DNA from: DATJOJ01 sp035507035
GTDB taxonomy: Bacteria; Acidobacteriota; Terriglobia; Terriglobales; Acidobacteriaceae
Direction of reading: 5' to 3'
NCBI GenBank assembly: GCA_035507035.1
Contig: DATJOJ010000048.1
Coordinates: forward strand, 413,366-477,365
DNA length: 64,000 nt
The notes beneath the pieces are model-generated. The model saw only the letters and a program-made list of their open reading frames with translations. It searched no databases and had not been told where the DNA came from. This document shows, piece after piece, positions 8,639 through 17,387 of the stretch. The position numbers were made by a program, and so were the translations under genes. Position 1 is the first letter of the stretch, and each line of letters opens with the position of its first letter.

Positions 8639-9166
8639 ATGAAATGGCGACGCCTCCAGTTTCCCGTGGCAGTTCTCGCTTTTGCCCTGCTCTGGTTCTG
8701 CGTCCGCTTCCCTTATCAAGTCCTGGGCATTGCCGAAAGGCTTTTGAGCGGTCCCAATCAGGTCGACTCTCTACGCTTGCATTTGAACGGCGAGTTCGTG
8801 GAAAGCAATCTGGGAACAGCCGTCGACCCTGATGGTTCGGTAACCGTTCGACTCATCGCCCAGCAATTCCTTTTTGTTCCCCATTGTGTGACTGTGCCCG
8901 CTGGGCGCCCGGTCCGCTTCCGTATCACCAGTGCCGACGTCGTTCATCGCTTCACAGTCTTACAGACCGACCACGCCATCGAAGTTGTGCCCAACCACGT
9001 GAACGAATCGGAAATGGAATTTAATGCTCCCGGTGAATACAAGGCTCCGTGTCACGAATTTTGTGGCGCCGGTCATTACGACATGCGTTCGCGTGTCGTC
9101 GTCCTCGCCCAGGACCAATTTCCCAAGCTTGCGCCAGAAGAGAGGTTGACCTGTGCCTCTCCTTAA
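8639..9166 (+). CDS. Short cytochrome c oxidase subunit II (CuA protein)
   Basis: 175 residues with one N-terminal membrane helix (about 7-30) and one cupredoxin domain. The binuclear CuA motif is complete: an upstream His (VVHRFTV), then CHEFCGAGHYDM with two Cys, His and Met. The short, single-helix form is typical of B-type (ba3/cbb3-related) oxidases rather than A-type. No subunit I gene is next to it; it overlaps a diheme cytochrome gene by 14 bp. The pair may serve the aa3-type oxidase encoded at 54811 or a catalytic subunit elsewhere. Confidence 0.88.
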   Translation: MKWRRLQFPVAVLAFALLWFCVRFPYQVLGIAERLLSGPNQVDSLRLHLNGEFVESNLGTAVDPDGSVTVRLIAQQFLFVPHCVTVPAGRPVRFRITSADVVHRFTVLQTDHAIEVVPNHVNESEMEFNAPGEYKAPCHEFCGAGHYDMRSRVVVLAQDQFPKLAPEERLTCASP

Positions 9167-9920
9167 TCCATGGCCGGTACTCGCGGCAAGATTTCCATCC
9201 GGCAAGATTGCTCTTGGCTTAGGCGCATTGCTCGCGCTCACGGGAGTTTCCTTGCAGTCGAGCACACCATCTCAGCCTCCGCTTCGCGTCCCCTCCAACA
9301 TTGCCTGGACGGATGACACAATTACCACCGCGAACAGTGGAGACGCCGTGCGCGGGCTCGTGATCGCCCGACGCTGCGAGCGTTGTCACGGACATGAAGG
9401 CTTCGCGAGCGACCCCCTCGTGCCCAACCTCGCCGGCATCGACCGATTAGCCATGTGGAAACAGATGAACGATTTTCGCGCCGGAAAACGCCAATCGATC
9501 ATCATGGAAGCCATCGCCAATGAGCTTTCGGCCCGCGACTATTCCGACCTAGCTGCCTATTTTTCGATGCTGCCCACCTACGCCGATCCTGGAGATCCAC
9601 GCTCTTTTCCCCAAACCCCACCGCAGTCGTTTCACGCGGGTGTTGCCGCACGACTTGTCATCGCCGGCGATGGCCAGCGCGGCATTCCGCCTTGCCAAGC
9701 TTGTCATGGACCAATCTATCGCTACCGGGGAGCACCCTCGCTGATGACCCAAAATGCCCCTTATATTCAGCAGCAGCTCGATTCGTTCGGGGATGGCATG
9801 AGGCGCAACGATATCAATATGCCCATGCGCACCATCGCCTCAATGCTGACCGCGGAGGAAAAACAAGCTCTCGCCGCGTACTACGGCGCCGGTTACGCAA
9901 ATTTTCCTAACAATCGGTAG
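9153..9920 (+). CDS. Diheme c-type cytochrome (c4-like)
   Basis: 255 residues from a GTG overlapping the CuA gene. An N-terminal anchor or signal (about 17-35) is followed by two cytochrome c domains with CERCH and CQACH haem sites. Likely distal methionines are in the second half of each domain (for example NDINMPMRTIA). Cytochromes of the c4 type carry electrons in the periplasm to terminal oxidases. Translational overlap with the CuA subunit indicates that the two work together. Confidence 0.88.
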   Translation: MPLLNPWPVLAARFPSGKIALGLGALLALTGVSLQSSTPSQPPLRVPSNIAWTDDTITTANSGDAVRGLVIARRCERCHGHEGFASDPLVPNLAGIDRLAMWKQMNDFRAGKRQSIIMEAIANELSARDYSDLAAYFSMLPTYADPGDPRSFPQTPPQSFHAGVAARLVIAGDGQRGIPPCQACHGPIYRYRGAPSLMTQNAPYIQQQLDSFGDGMRRNDINMPMRTIASMLTAEEKQALAAYYGAGYANFPNNR

Positions 9921-10004
9921 TGTCAATCGGGGTTGGGATGCCCATCAAATCCCGTGGCCATCCCGCTTTTCCGTATTCGTGTATCACATTCAGTCACCCC
10001 CGAA

Positions 10005-10020
10005 TGTGACGCACATCACA
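10005..10020. promoter_or_regulatory. CRP-type site TGTGA-CGCACA-TCACA
   Basis: Perfect TGTGA-N6-TCACA palindrome in the 248-bp gap between the cytochrome and the PilZ gene, about 150 bp upstream of the latter. It belongs to the set described at 2444. Confidence 0.65.
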
Positions 10021-10168
10021 TCGCGATCGTGCCTTCGCCCGGCAATCTAGTTTTCTGGCTGGTGATTCCTTCGGGGAACGACGTTGACTGCTACGGCAAG
10101 TTACGGCTTCTAGGTTCTGAACCGCGAATACCTCATCCGCCGCCTGATAACCATTTTCGGAGGAATCA

Positions 10169-10537
10169 TTGGATCAATCGTGTGTCCCGCCTGTTGAGTC
10201 CCGTCGCGTCCGTCGCATACCCCGATACCGCACAGATCTCAGGTTGACGGTAACCGTGCTTGGCCGCGACGGTCATTTCGAAACCCATGGATTGTGTAAT
10301 CAAATTGGCGAGGCGGGGCTCGGCGGGATTATCGGCAACGAACTTACCATCGGCGAGGTCGTCAATCTACATCTCTATCTCTCTCCTCCATCCCCGCCGC
10401 TGCATTTGCGCGCCATCGTTCGTTGGCGAACCCGCCTACAGCACGGCTTTGAGTTCTTCGGCATTAACGAAGAATTCAGCGTCCAGATTCGCGAATTCTG
10501 CAAGCGTCTCAGCGGAAACAATGTCGAGTGCGGGTGA
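10169..10537 (+). CDS. PilZ-domain protein (probable cyclic di-GMP binding)
   Basis: 122 residues starting at TTG 10169, chosen because a strong GGAGGA ribosome site lies just upstream. It has a basic R-R-x-R-R segment (VESRRVRRIPRYRTDL), then GEAGLGGIIGNEL where D/NxSxxG is usual, and a strand IVRWRTRLQHGFEFFGI, the common PilZ ending. It probably binds c-di-GMP, although the second motif is degenerate. A perfect CRP-type site lies upstream. Confidence 0.72.
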   Translation: MDQSCVPPVESRRVRRIPRYRTDLRLTVTVLGRDGHFETHGLCNQIGEAGLGGIIGNELTIGEVVNLHLYLSPPSPPLHLRAIVRWRTRLQHGFEFFGINEEFSVQIREFCKRLSGNNVECG

Positions 10538-10567
10538 TCGTCCGCGCACAGTTCCTAACACTCTTTT

Positions 10568-10735
10568 TTATTGCTTTGGCTCAGGCCAGATGTACAGAAG
10601 CACGAAGGTTGCCGCGACCGTCAGAAAGAAAACTGCAAGCTGCGGGTGCGCCGGCCACATCGCACGCGTGAAGCCCAGCATCCAGGCTCCCGTCCCGATT
10701 ACGCTTGCCGCCAATGAAGCCTTCAGGGTCTTCAT
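10568..10735 (-). CDS. Small two-helix membrane protein, unknown
   Basis: 55 residues from the ATG at 10735 to the TAA at 10568. Two hydrophobic stretches are present: about 7-24 (SLAASVIGTGAWMLGF) and 33-50 (LAVFFLTVAATFVLLYIW), ending in PEPKQ. The composition is that of an integral membrane micropeptide, and the reading frame fits the gap exactly. It converges with the PilZ gene, and the ribosome site is weak. No function can be assigned. Confidence 0.5.
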   Translation of the reverse strand: MKTLKASLAASVIGTGAWMLGFTRAMWPAHPQLAVFFLTVAATFVLLYIWPEPKQ

Positions 10736-10830
10736 GAATAAGCTTTAGACGAACAATCCCAAGCTCTGATTCAGCATACGCTGACCCCGGTCACCGCGTT
10801 CCCTAAAAGTGAGACGCGAACAGCGATTCT

Positions 10831-11256
10831 CTACGAACCGGCCGCACGCGGAATGACGATCTTGCGGCGTCCGAAGAAGTGCGCATCCAGCGAGAAGGCT
10901 CCCGGCCCTAACAAACATATCGCCAGTGCGATTACGACTAGATTAAAGTCCACCAAGTTCGCGATCGACTGGCCCCACGCCGGATGGAACAGCTCGATGG
11001 CTGCCGCTGCAGCCGCGAAAAGAACACCAATCGGCCGCGTCAAGAAACCAGCCAGAAATGAGAGACTCATCACGAAGACAAGCAGACACGGCGCCCACAT
11101 TCCAGCGACGAAAGCATGCGTTTCGGTGATGCAGCCAGAAGCTTCCACGATGAGCCTCGTCCCAAGCGCCGCTCGCAACAGCAGCAAGCCGGCACCGGGT
11201 AAACCCCCGGGAAATGTGGGATAGAACCGCCGCAAGTCTCGCCTCCCTTCTGCCAT
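10831..11256 (-). CDS. DoxX-family membrane protein
   Basis: 141 residues, about four membrane helices. It starts RFYPTFPGGLPGAGLLLLRAA and ends GPGAFSLDAHFFGRR, the usual DoxX C-terminal pattern. DoxX relatives are small quinone- or redox-linked membrane proteins; most remain uncharacterised. This is one of three in the window (others at 19074 and 52178). It has no obvious operon partner. Confidence 0.8.
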   Translation of the reverse strand: MAEGRRDLRRFYPTFPGGLPGAGLLLLRAALGTRLIVEASGCITETHAFVAGMWAPCLLVFVMSLSFLAGFLTRPIGVLFAAAAAAIELFHPAWGQSIANLVDFNLVVIALAICLLGPGAFSLDAHFFGRRKIVIPRAAGS

Positions 11257-11369
11257 CGCGGATCATAACGATAGCTAGACCAGACTACCGGCTGCGCCCC
11301 TCGGCACGAATCTCCCAAATTTGAAATTTTTGAATACCTCTTTAGTGGTAGGCATGCCAGCGGATAGGT

Positions 11370-11999
11370 TCACAAGTGGATAATGCCCCGTCGAACCGCG
11401 ATGGTGATCGCCTGGGTACGATCATTCGCTCCCAACTTCCCCATGATGTGTTTGAGGTGTACCTTGACCGTCCCTTCCGAGATGAAAAGCTTGTCGGCAA
11501 TATCTTTGTTGCGGTTGCCTTCCGCAACCTGCTGCAGAATCTCAATCTCGCGCTCCGAGAGACTCTCATCGCCGTAATGGTTGGCCAACCGGTCAGCAAT
11601 CTCTGACGGAATTCCCTTCTTGCCGACATGAACCTTGCGAATGACTTCCAACAGATCTTGCGGCGGCATGCTCTTAAGCATGTAACCTCGTGCTCCTCCC
11701 TCCAGCGCGCGTCGCATTTCGGCATCGCCTTCTGAAGAGGTCACAATGATGACGCGAGCCTCTGGAAACTCGCTTCGGATTGTGATCATCGCATCGATTC
11801 CGCTCATATCCGGCAGCCGCACGTCCATGAGCACGACATCCGGCCGCTGCTCGCGAAAGCGCTCAATCGCCTCCTTGCCCGATGCCCCCTGGGCCACGAT
11901 CTGCATGTCGGGTTGATCATTGATCATGGCGGCGATTCCCTCCCGGACCAGAGGGTGATCGTCAACACTAAGAACACGAATGCGTTGGGTCTCGCTCAC
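11370..11999 (-). CDS. NarL/FixJ-family response regulator
   Basis: 209 residues. The receiver domain is at 5-125, with acidic pocket DD (VLSVDDHP), phospho-acceptor D in VVLMDVRLPDMSG, conserved TS and K (YMLKSMPP). A LuxR-type helix-turn-helix is at about 145-205 (LSEREIEILQQVAEGNRNKD). Its start overlaps the stop codon of the sensor-kinase gene by 4 bp, so the two form one operon and a cognate pair. The target genes are unknown. Confidence 0.95.
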   Translation of the reverse strand: MSETQRIRVLSVDDHPLVREGIAAMINDQPDMQIVAQGASGKEAIERFREQRPDVVLMDVRLPDMSGIDAMITIRSEFPEARVIIVTSSEGDAEMRRALEGGARGYMLKSMPPQDLLEVIRKVHVGKKGIPSEIADRLANHYGDESLSEREIEILQQVAEGNRNKDIADKLFISEGTVKVHLKHIMGKLGANDRTQAITIAVRRGIIHL

Positions 12000-14900
12000 T
12001 TCTTGAGCTCCTCACTTGATCGGTCAATGTTCTGCTCTTTTCGCGAGGAATACAATCGCGAAAGCCGCGTCCAGAACCCGCGGGTAGTGGAGTTTCCCTC
12101 GAAAGCCACTTTACCCGGAATCCAAAGCTGGATCTCGGTTCCAGCATCCACTCGACTCAGCACCTCAAACTTGGCGCCAACCTTCTCCGCCCGCTCCCGC
12201 ATGTTGGCCAGACCCCAATGCCCTTCGCGTCCACTTCTCAATACCTGGGGATCGATCCCACAGCCATCGTCACGAACCAGTACGCGCAGGTTTCGCGAAC
12301 CGTAGTCTACCTCGACCTCAATCGTATGTGCTTCGGAATGCCGGAAAGCGTTAAACACCGCCTCGCGAGCGATGAGATAAACCTCGTCTCGAATCAGCGG
12401 GCGCAACTCTCGTGGATCGCCTTGCGCCACCACTCGAAAATCAAAGTTCTCGGGCAGAGCAAATTCCTTGTGCAGGCGAGAAAGCGCCTCTTCCAGGTTG
12501 TCCTCGGTGGATTGCGGAGAACGCAGGGCCCGCAATGCGTTTCGCCCTTCTTCGCTTACTTGTTTCAGCAACTCAATCCCGCGCTGCACCGCCGATTTCG
12601 CCGGCGAATCCGCCGGCAACCGATTGTTCGCCACATCGAAATGGATGGCGGCGCTGAAGATTCCCTGCAGAAGCGTGTCATGCAAATCGCGAGCAATTCT
12701 CTCGCGCTCCGCAAGCCGCTCCGCGAAGCGAGTTCGAATGCTCGCAGCCATTCGGCGAAGGCGAAGCGCATAGAGCAGCCAGAGAATTCCCATTGCTGCT
12801 ACCACGCACAAAAGCCGGAACCACGTCGTCTGAAAGAAGGCCGGCGGGATAGTAAAGTCGGCAGTCGCTCCCGTTTCGTTCCACACTCCATTGTTGTTGC
12901 TGGCGATCACACGAAATTGATAGTCACCGGGAGCTAGATCACTGTAAAACGCCTCCCGCCGGTTCTGCGGATCCTCCCATTCGGTATCATGTCCCTCAAG
13001 CTTGTAACGGAAACGAACTTTTTCCGGAACCACGAGGCTGAGCGCGGTGTAATCAATTTCAATATCGCGCGTGCGAACCGGCAATCGCAGCTTGTCGCTC
13101 AGCGAGTATCTATTGCGATCGGCAATGATTTGCTCCACGTGCACCGGCGGGGGAATCTTGTTCTCAGTGAGATGCTCCGGATCTACCATCTGCAAAATGT
13201 TTTCGTTTGCAAACCATAGCTTACCGTCCGGCGATCTCGAAATTTGCGGCCGAAAGTTACTCAGTCCCGGTTGCGCTCCGTCGAAAGCATCCAGAATTCT
13301 CACCGTAACTTTGTTCTCTGGATCCAACCACCACCTCTGCAACTCCGGCGCGCTGATCTCAACAAAGCCGCATTGGCTGTCCAGCCAAAGAGCGCCTCGA
13401 TTGTCTTTGATCAGCGCGTACATCTCATCGCAGGGAAGGCCGTTGCGTGAATCCAGAATTTTCGCTTTTCCGTCCTTCCAGAACAACGCTCCGTCGATTG
13501 TCGCCGCCCAAACCGATCCGTCCGATTCAGCCAGCAGGTTCCTGATCGGTTGCTTCAGTGAGAGTCCAGTTGGCATGACCTCAAACCGATCTCTTCTGTA
13601 TAAAGCCAGATTTCCGTCCGCCATCCCCAGCCATATCCCACCTTCCGGATCAGCCGCGAGCGAACTCACTCGCGGTACACGCGGCGGACTGATCTCTTCC
13701 TGAACCTGGAGATCCTTAATGCGAATCAAGGCCGGCTGGGTCACCGCAACCCACATATTGTGATCAACATCCTCACTGATTGCGATCACCACTCCCATCG
13801 GCGAGCCATCGGGCCGTCTCACTGCGCGAAAGTGGCCGTGGTCATACACGTCCAGCCCATTATCCACGCCTAGCCACAGGCGGTTCTGATCGTCTTCGAA
13901 TAAAGACGTCACCAATCTTCCCGGCAAGCCATCGCGAGCTCCGATTGCCGAAATCTTCCCTTGGCGCAGAACATCCAGCGCTTGCGTGTTTCCAATCCAC
14001 ACGGTGCCGTCCCGGGCTGCAAACACCGAGTTCACATCTTCCGCGTTCAATCCTTCCCGAATCGAGTAGCTAACGATTGGGGTGTTGTGAAATCGGTCGA
14101 TGCCTCGCGATGTTGCCACCCAAATGTCGCCCTCGCGGTCTTCGAAAAAACCTTGCACGGCGTCGCTCGATAAGCCCTCCACTCCCCCAAAATGATCGGC
14201 CCTGCCATCGTGCACGCGATAGATACCTTGATTCTCAGTCCCGATCCAAAGCCCGTCGTCACGATCTCTCAGCAATGCGGAGACGTCGAGCTGAGTGCTG
14301 CGCATTCCGGGTAAGTCGTAGTTGCTCCACTTGCCCTGTGACAGCCGCTGAAGACCCAATCCACTCCCCGTACGTCGCATGCCCACGAAAATGGAGCCAT
14401 CGCCACCGGAGGCAATGGCGCCAACTCCGGCTAGCCCCTTAACTCCCGCCAGAGCGCTATCGATGTAGGTCATTGGCTCGCCTGGCTTCCAGCGGCAAAC
14501 GCCCTCCGAACTGCCCATCCACAGATCCCCCAATGCATCCTGAAAAAGCGGCTGGGCATATTTGAAAGCAATTCCATCGGTTCGCCCATGGCAGCGAAGT
14601 GTGCTTCCAGCGACTTCGCAAAGCGGACCTGCGTCGTCGCGGACCTGGCTGCGCGTGATCCACACTGTTCCCTTCGGATCTTGCAGAATTGTTTCAATGA
14701 ATGCCGGGCTGGCTGAAACATTGACCAGGCCATGATCGTTCCATTTCGCAAGCCCGCGTGCAGTTCCAATCCACAAACTCCCATCACTGGCTCCCAACAC
14801 AGAGTGAATGCGCGTGCTGGGAAGCTGTTGACCATTAGGAGCGCTCCAGGGAACAAAGCGCACGCCATCGAAGCGCACCAGTCCGCCCTCGGTCCCGATC

Positions 14901-15085
14901 CACAGATATCCATCCGATGTTTGAGTAATCGCTTGCGGCGTCCCAGTGAAGTATCCATCCTGGATTCGCCACGCGGTATGCGCATACTGCGAGATGTGGC
15001 GGCTCGGATCGAGAGCACCGGCTGAGTTTGCGAACAGGACTAGAAAGCATAGTGCGAAAAGCTGCCGCAAATTAGGCAGGGCCAT
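11996..15085 (-). CDS. Propeller-type sensor histidine kinase
   Basis: 1029 residues from the ATG at 15085, which gives a clean signal peptide (ALPNLRQLFALCFLVLFANS). The periplasmic part is a chain of about a dozen Reg_prop blades, recognisable as x-LWIGTxxGL repeats (GYLWIGTEGGLVRFDG, DGLWIGTENQGIYRV). A Y_Y_Y domain follows (RFRYKLEGHDTEWEDP), then a single membrane helix (WFRLLCVVAAMGILWLLYAL). The cytoplasmic part has a HisKA_3 box with phospho-His (ERIARDLHDTLLQGIFSAA) and an HATPase domain (DDGCGI, GLANMRERA). It phosphorylates the overlapping response regulator. The propeller sensor type is common in Acidobacteriota and Bacteroidota; the ligand is unknown. Confidence 0.93.
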   Translation of the reverse strand: MALPNLRQLFALCFLVLFANSAGALDPSRHISQYAHTAWRIQDGYFTGTPQAITQTSDGYLWIGTEGGLVRFDGVRFVPWSAPNGQQLPSTRIHSVLGASDGSLWIGTARGLAKWNDHGLVNVSASPAFIETILQDPKGTVWITRSQVRDDAGPLCEVAGSTLRCHGRTDGIAFKYAQPLFQDALGDLWMGSSEGVCRWKPGEPMTYIDSALAGVKGLAGVGAIASGGDGSIFVGMRRTGSGLGLQRLSQGKWSNYDLPGMRSTQLDVSALLRDRDDGLWIGTENQGIYRVHDGRADHFGGVEGLSSDAVQGFFEDREGDIWVATSRGIDRFHNTPIVSYSIREGLNAEDVNSVFAARDGTVWIGNTQALDVLRQGKISAIGARDGLPGRLVTSLFEDDQNRLWLGVDNGLDVYDHGHFRAVRRPDGSPMGVVIAISEDVDHNMWVAVTQPALIRIKDLQVQEEISPPRVPRVSSLAADPEGGIWLGMADGNLALYRRDRFEVMPTGLSLKQPIRNLLAESDGSVWAATIDGALFWKDGKAKILDSRNGLPCDEMYALIKDNRGALWLDSQCGFVEISAPELQRWWLDPENKVTVRILDAFDGAQPGLSNFRPQISRSPDGKLWFANENILQMVDPEHLTENKIPPPVHVEQIIADRNRYSLSDKLRLPVRTRDIEIDYTALSLVVPEKVRFRYKLEGHDTEWEDPQNRREAFYSDLAPGDYQFRVIASNNNGVWNETGATADFTIPPAFFQTTWFRLLCVVAAMGILWLLYALRLRRMAASIRTRFAERLAERERIARDLHDTLLQGIFSAAIHFDVANNRLPADSPAKSAVQRGIELLKQVSEEGRNALRALRSPQSTEDNLEEALSRLHKEFALPENFDFRVVAQGDPRELRPLIRDEVYLIAREAVFNAFRHSEAHTIEVEVDYGSRNLRVLVRDDGCGIDPQVLRSGREGHWGLANMRERAEKVGAKFEVLSRVDAGTEIQLWIPGKVAFEGNSTTRGFWTRLSRLYSSRKEQNIDRSSEELKK

Positions 15086-15194
15086 ATCGCATGGTTGCGT
15101 CCGACACGCTGGCTTACAACTCCGCACCGCCGGCAAATCCATCGGCTCAGCTCGGTCCGTGGCTGCGCATGAATTGGATTCGTTCACTCACTGC

Positions 15195-15222
15195 ATGTTA
15201 CTCGCACAGCCAACAGTGTCAA
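15195..15222 (-). promoter_or_regulatory. Sigma-70-type promoter for the two-component operon
   Basis: Read on the minus strand, a perfect -35 TTGACA (15222-15217), a 16-bp spacer and a -10 TAACAT (15200-15195) lie about 110 bp upstream of the kinase start codon. No other gene intervenes. Confidence 0.5.
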
Positions 15223-15260
15223 CGGTGGTTGGCGGGCGCAATTCCAGAACGTGGGCAAGA

Positions 15261-15286
15261 CCGGGGAGACGATCTACCCTCCCCGG
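15261..15286. terminator. GC-rich hairpin between the cupin and kinase genes
   Basis: Perfect 8-bp stem CCGGGGAG/CTCCCCGG with a 10-base loop, 15 bp past the cupin stop codon. It lacks a T tract on the minus strand, so it may stabilise the mRNA end rather than terminate transcription by itself. Confidence 0.35.
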
Positions 15287-15300
15287 CCCCGCGAACCGCG

Positions 15301-15693
15301 CTAGAAAAGCTTTTCGTCAAACACAATGTCACCCCAGCCCTTGTCCCCGAAAGTTGTGGGCGGCGTTTGAATAGTGAGCATCAGGGTATCCGTATCGCAA
15401 ATGATCTGATGCACCGTATTACGCGGGACCTTGAAGTACGACCCCTTGGCGTACTCCAGATATGCATCGTTGACTCTCACTTTGCCCTCGCCAGAAATGA
15501 AGCAAAGTAACGCATCATAGCCCTCATGATGGTGAGCAACATTCTTGTCGCCGCCATCCATGAAGGTGAGGTTATAGCCGGAGCCGTCAAAACTCCCCAA
15601 CACCATGTCGTACTCGTGGACTCTCGCGCTGTGAATTTCTTCCAACTGCGCCACTGCTTCGCTGATTTTGTTCGCCGTGCTGATCATTGTCAT
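15301..15693 (-). CDS. Cupin-domain protein
   Basis: 130 residues, a single small cupin barrel. Metal-ligand histidines are visible in VAHHHEGYDALLCFISGEG (motif 1) and VPRNTVHQI (motif 2). The start is at the second base block after GGAGAG (MTMISTANKIS). Single-domain cupins of this size can be isomerases, dioxygenases or binding proteins, and no substrate can be read here. It is a monocistronic gene between the sensor kinase and a gene-poor stretch. Confidence 0.75.
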   Translation of the reverse strand: MTMISTANKISEAVAQLEEIHSARVHEYDMVLGSFDGSGYNLTFMDGGDKNVAHHHEGYDALLCFISGEGKVRVNDAYLEYAKGSYFKVPRNTVHQIICDTDTLMLTIQTPPTTFGDKGWGDIVFDEKLF

Positions 15694-16021
15694 CTCTCCT
15701 TTTTAAATTTTAGATTTGAGCGCCTTACACGGATGACCTAAAGCATGCCCCATGCCAAATCGATTTTTCCTCGATCCGCAGCCTTCAAGTCTCACAATTC
15801 ATTGAGGATGCCGCTGATTCGCGGCTATTCATGGACGTTCAAGTTTCAGCGAAAGAAGCGATTGTTCCAACGAGACTTCGGGAATTTCCGAACGCGATTG
15901 TGGGCGGAAGAATTTAGAAGAGGGAATGCTCAGAGAATATCCAACGAAGACTAGTCATGCGGTGTTCTTTAGATTCGCGGGGAAACGTTACCCTGCCCGC
16001 TGAGAAGTCACGGCTGGCTGG
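15694..16021. other. Intergenic region, no supported gene
   Basis: About 330 bp with no reading frame that shows recognisable protein features or a good ribosome site. It presumably holds the cupin promoter, since GGAGAG lies at its left end on the minus strand. No repeats or RNA structure were noticed. Confidence 0.5.
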
Positions 16022-16351
16022 CTAATGAGAGCTCTCAATCAGCTCTGCTTTTGCGGCATCCGTCAGTTTCTGCGGAAGACTCCGTAACAAATCTTTGATT
16101 TCCACCAACTGCAACTCAAGCCGCCTTTCCGTCTCGCCGTTGGCTTTTGCCATCAGAATCAGTTTGGCGGAAACGAGAAAGACTGCGGCCTCCAAAAGTA
16201 AATCGTGGGTGAATCCGTTCACGAATAGGGCGACAATGAATAGTACTAACGTGAGCGCGATCACCACGATGGCCGCCGGATCGTAGGTCTTCCGCTTCTT
16301 CGTCTGCAGTGTCATCTCGCCATGCCTTTTATCAGTTGGTTTTAATGCCAA
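16022..16351 (-). CDS. Small membrane protein, unknown
   Basis: 109 residues (97 if started at the internal ATG 16315). Two membrane helices at about 27-46 (AAIVVIALTLVLFIVALFVN) and 49-67 are followed by a charged coiled-coil-like helix (ETERRLELQLVEIKDLLRSL). The pattern resembles low-affinity iron permease-like or DUF1003-type small proteins, but no family was confidently recognised. It is last in a three-gene run with 16364 and 16815. Confidence 0.55.
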   Translation of the reverse strand: MALKPTDKRHGEMTLQTKKRKTYDPAAIVVIALTLVLFIVALFVNGFTHDLLLEAAVFLVSAKLILMAKANGETERRLELQLVEIKDLLRSLPQKLTDAAKAELIESSH

Positions 16352-16363
16352 AGTGTAAACCTC

Positions 16364-16810
16364 TCAAAACCACACAACCGGATTCTGCGATCCCTGTGCC
16401 ACGAGAGACCCGTGACTGGCTTTAGCGCAAGCTGCCACATCCGATTTTCTCGTGCGGCTGTAATTTACCTGTAGCGCAGCCGGCGCCTCTGAAACAAAGT
16501 TCTCCTCACGGTTTATCCATCCCAGTCTGGCGAGCAAAATCTCGACCACTATAGCCGTGTTACTGCTTGCCAGGACGACTGGTCTCGCGATGGTCCGCTG
16601 CGACGCCACCGGAAGCATCGGTATGTCGCCAGTTCTAGCCACACAACTGCCGTCACTGCTAGAAATCACGGTCCAATCCGTGATCGAGTTATTAGCAGGC
16701 AGCGGACTCATCACTTTTATTTGAGTAGCCAGCAGGCAGGTTGTCTGTCCCGCCGCTAGCGTCGCCGGAGTCAAGATCGAGGAAAGCAGAAATAGAACAA
16801 CTTGTCTCAT
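16364..16810 (-). CDS. Exported protein, unknown
   Basis: 148 residues with a Sec-type signal (VVLFLLSSILTPATLAAG). The mature part is rich in Ser, Thr and Val and contains four scattered cysteines, suggesting a small beta-sandwich fold stabilised by disulfides. No family was recognised. It is 12 bp upstream of the small membrane protein gene and 4 bp downstream of the 16815 ORF, probably one transcript. Confidence 0.5.
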   Translation of the reverse strand: MRQVVLFLLSSILTPATLAAGQTTCLLATQIKVMSPLPANNSITDWTVISSSDGSCVARTGDIPMLPVASQRTIARPVVLASSNTAIVVEILLARLGWINREENFVSEAPAALQVNYSRTRKSDVAACAKASHGSLVAQGSQNPVVWF

Positions 16811-16814
16811 GAGA

Positions 16815-17117
16815 TTAAACCTCTTCTGTCGTCTTTATGTGCCGCACCAGCGACCCCGACGGAGCCGCGTCGTATTGCGCGAGAATGTATTCAAGGTGGC
16901 GCTGATAACTGGAAAACGGCCCCCACGGATGTTCCAACTCATCAAGCCAATCCAATTCCGCACGCAGCGCAAAAAGGTCGCCCTGCGTAAGAGTCCGCAT
17001 TGGGTGACCGTCGGTCGACGTGCCCGTTTCGGCGAGGACTAAGCTCCCGCTCCCAGCCATCCTTTCCATGTCCTTCATGGAGGTACTATGCAGCGCCGGG
17101 GCCAGCCCGCACATCAC
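16815..17117 (-). CDS. Hypothetical small soluble protein
   Basis: 100 residues. The C-terminal half is a convincing amphipathic helical segment (LFALRAELDWLDELEHPWGP, then QRHLEYILAQYDA). The N-terminal 40 residues look less protein-like, so the true start may be an internal ATG near 17060-17080. It is spaced 4 bp from the next gene on the same strand. No family was recognised. Confidence 0.4.
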   Translation of the reverse strand: MMCGLAPALHSTSMKDMERMAGSGSLVLAETGTSTDGHPMRTLTQGDLFALRAELDWLDELEHPWGPFSSYQRHLEYILAQYDAAPSGSLVRHIKTTEEV

Positions 17118-17387
17118 GAGATAGGAAGTTTTTTCGCTACCGCTAGGAGATCAGTGGGCGATACCTCGAAAGGATGACTGATCACTAATTCCTGACCGAG
17201 ATTTGCGGATGAACATCCGAAGCGGCCGGTGAGGTGCAACCGGACCAGCGATCTGCCTCACGAATTTTCGAAAATTTTCGCCAATTCGTTAGCGATTGAG
17301 ATCTCAGAACTCTGTCACTTTCATCAACTTACAGTTTGGAATCCTGAGTGCTTTGACTAAGGAGTCTTTTGAAATCGAGGTTCGATC

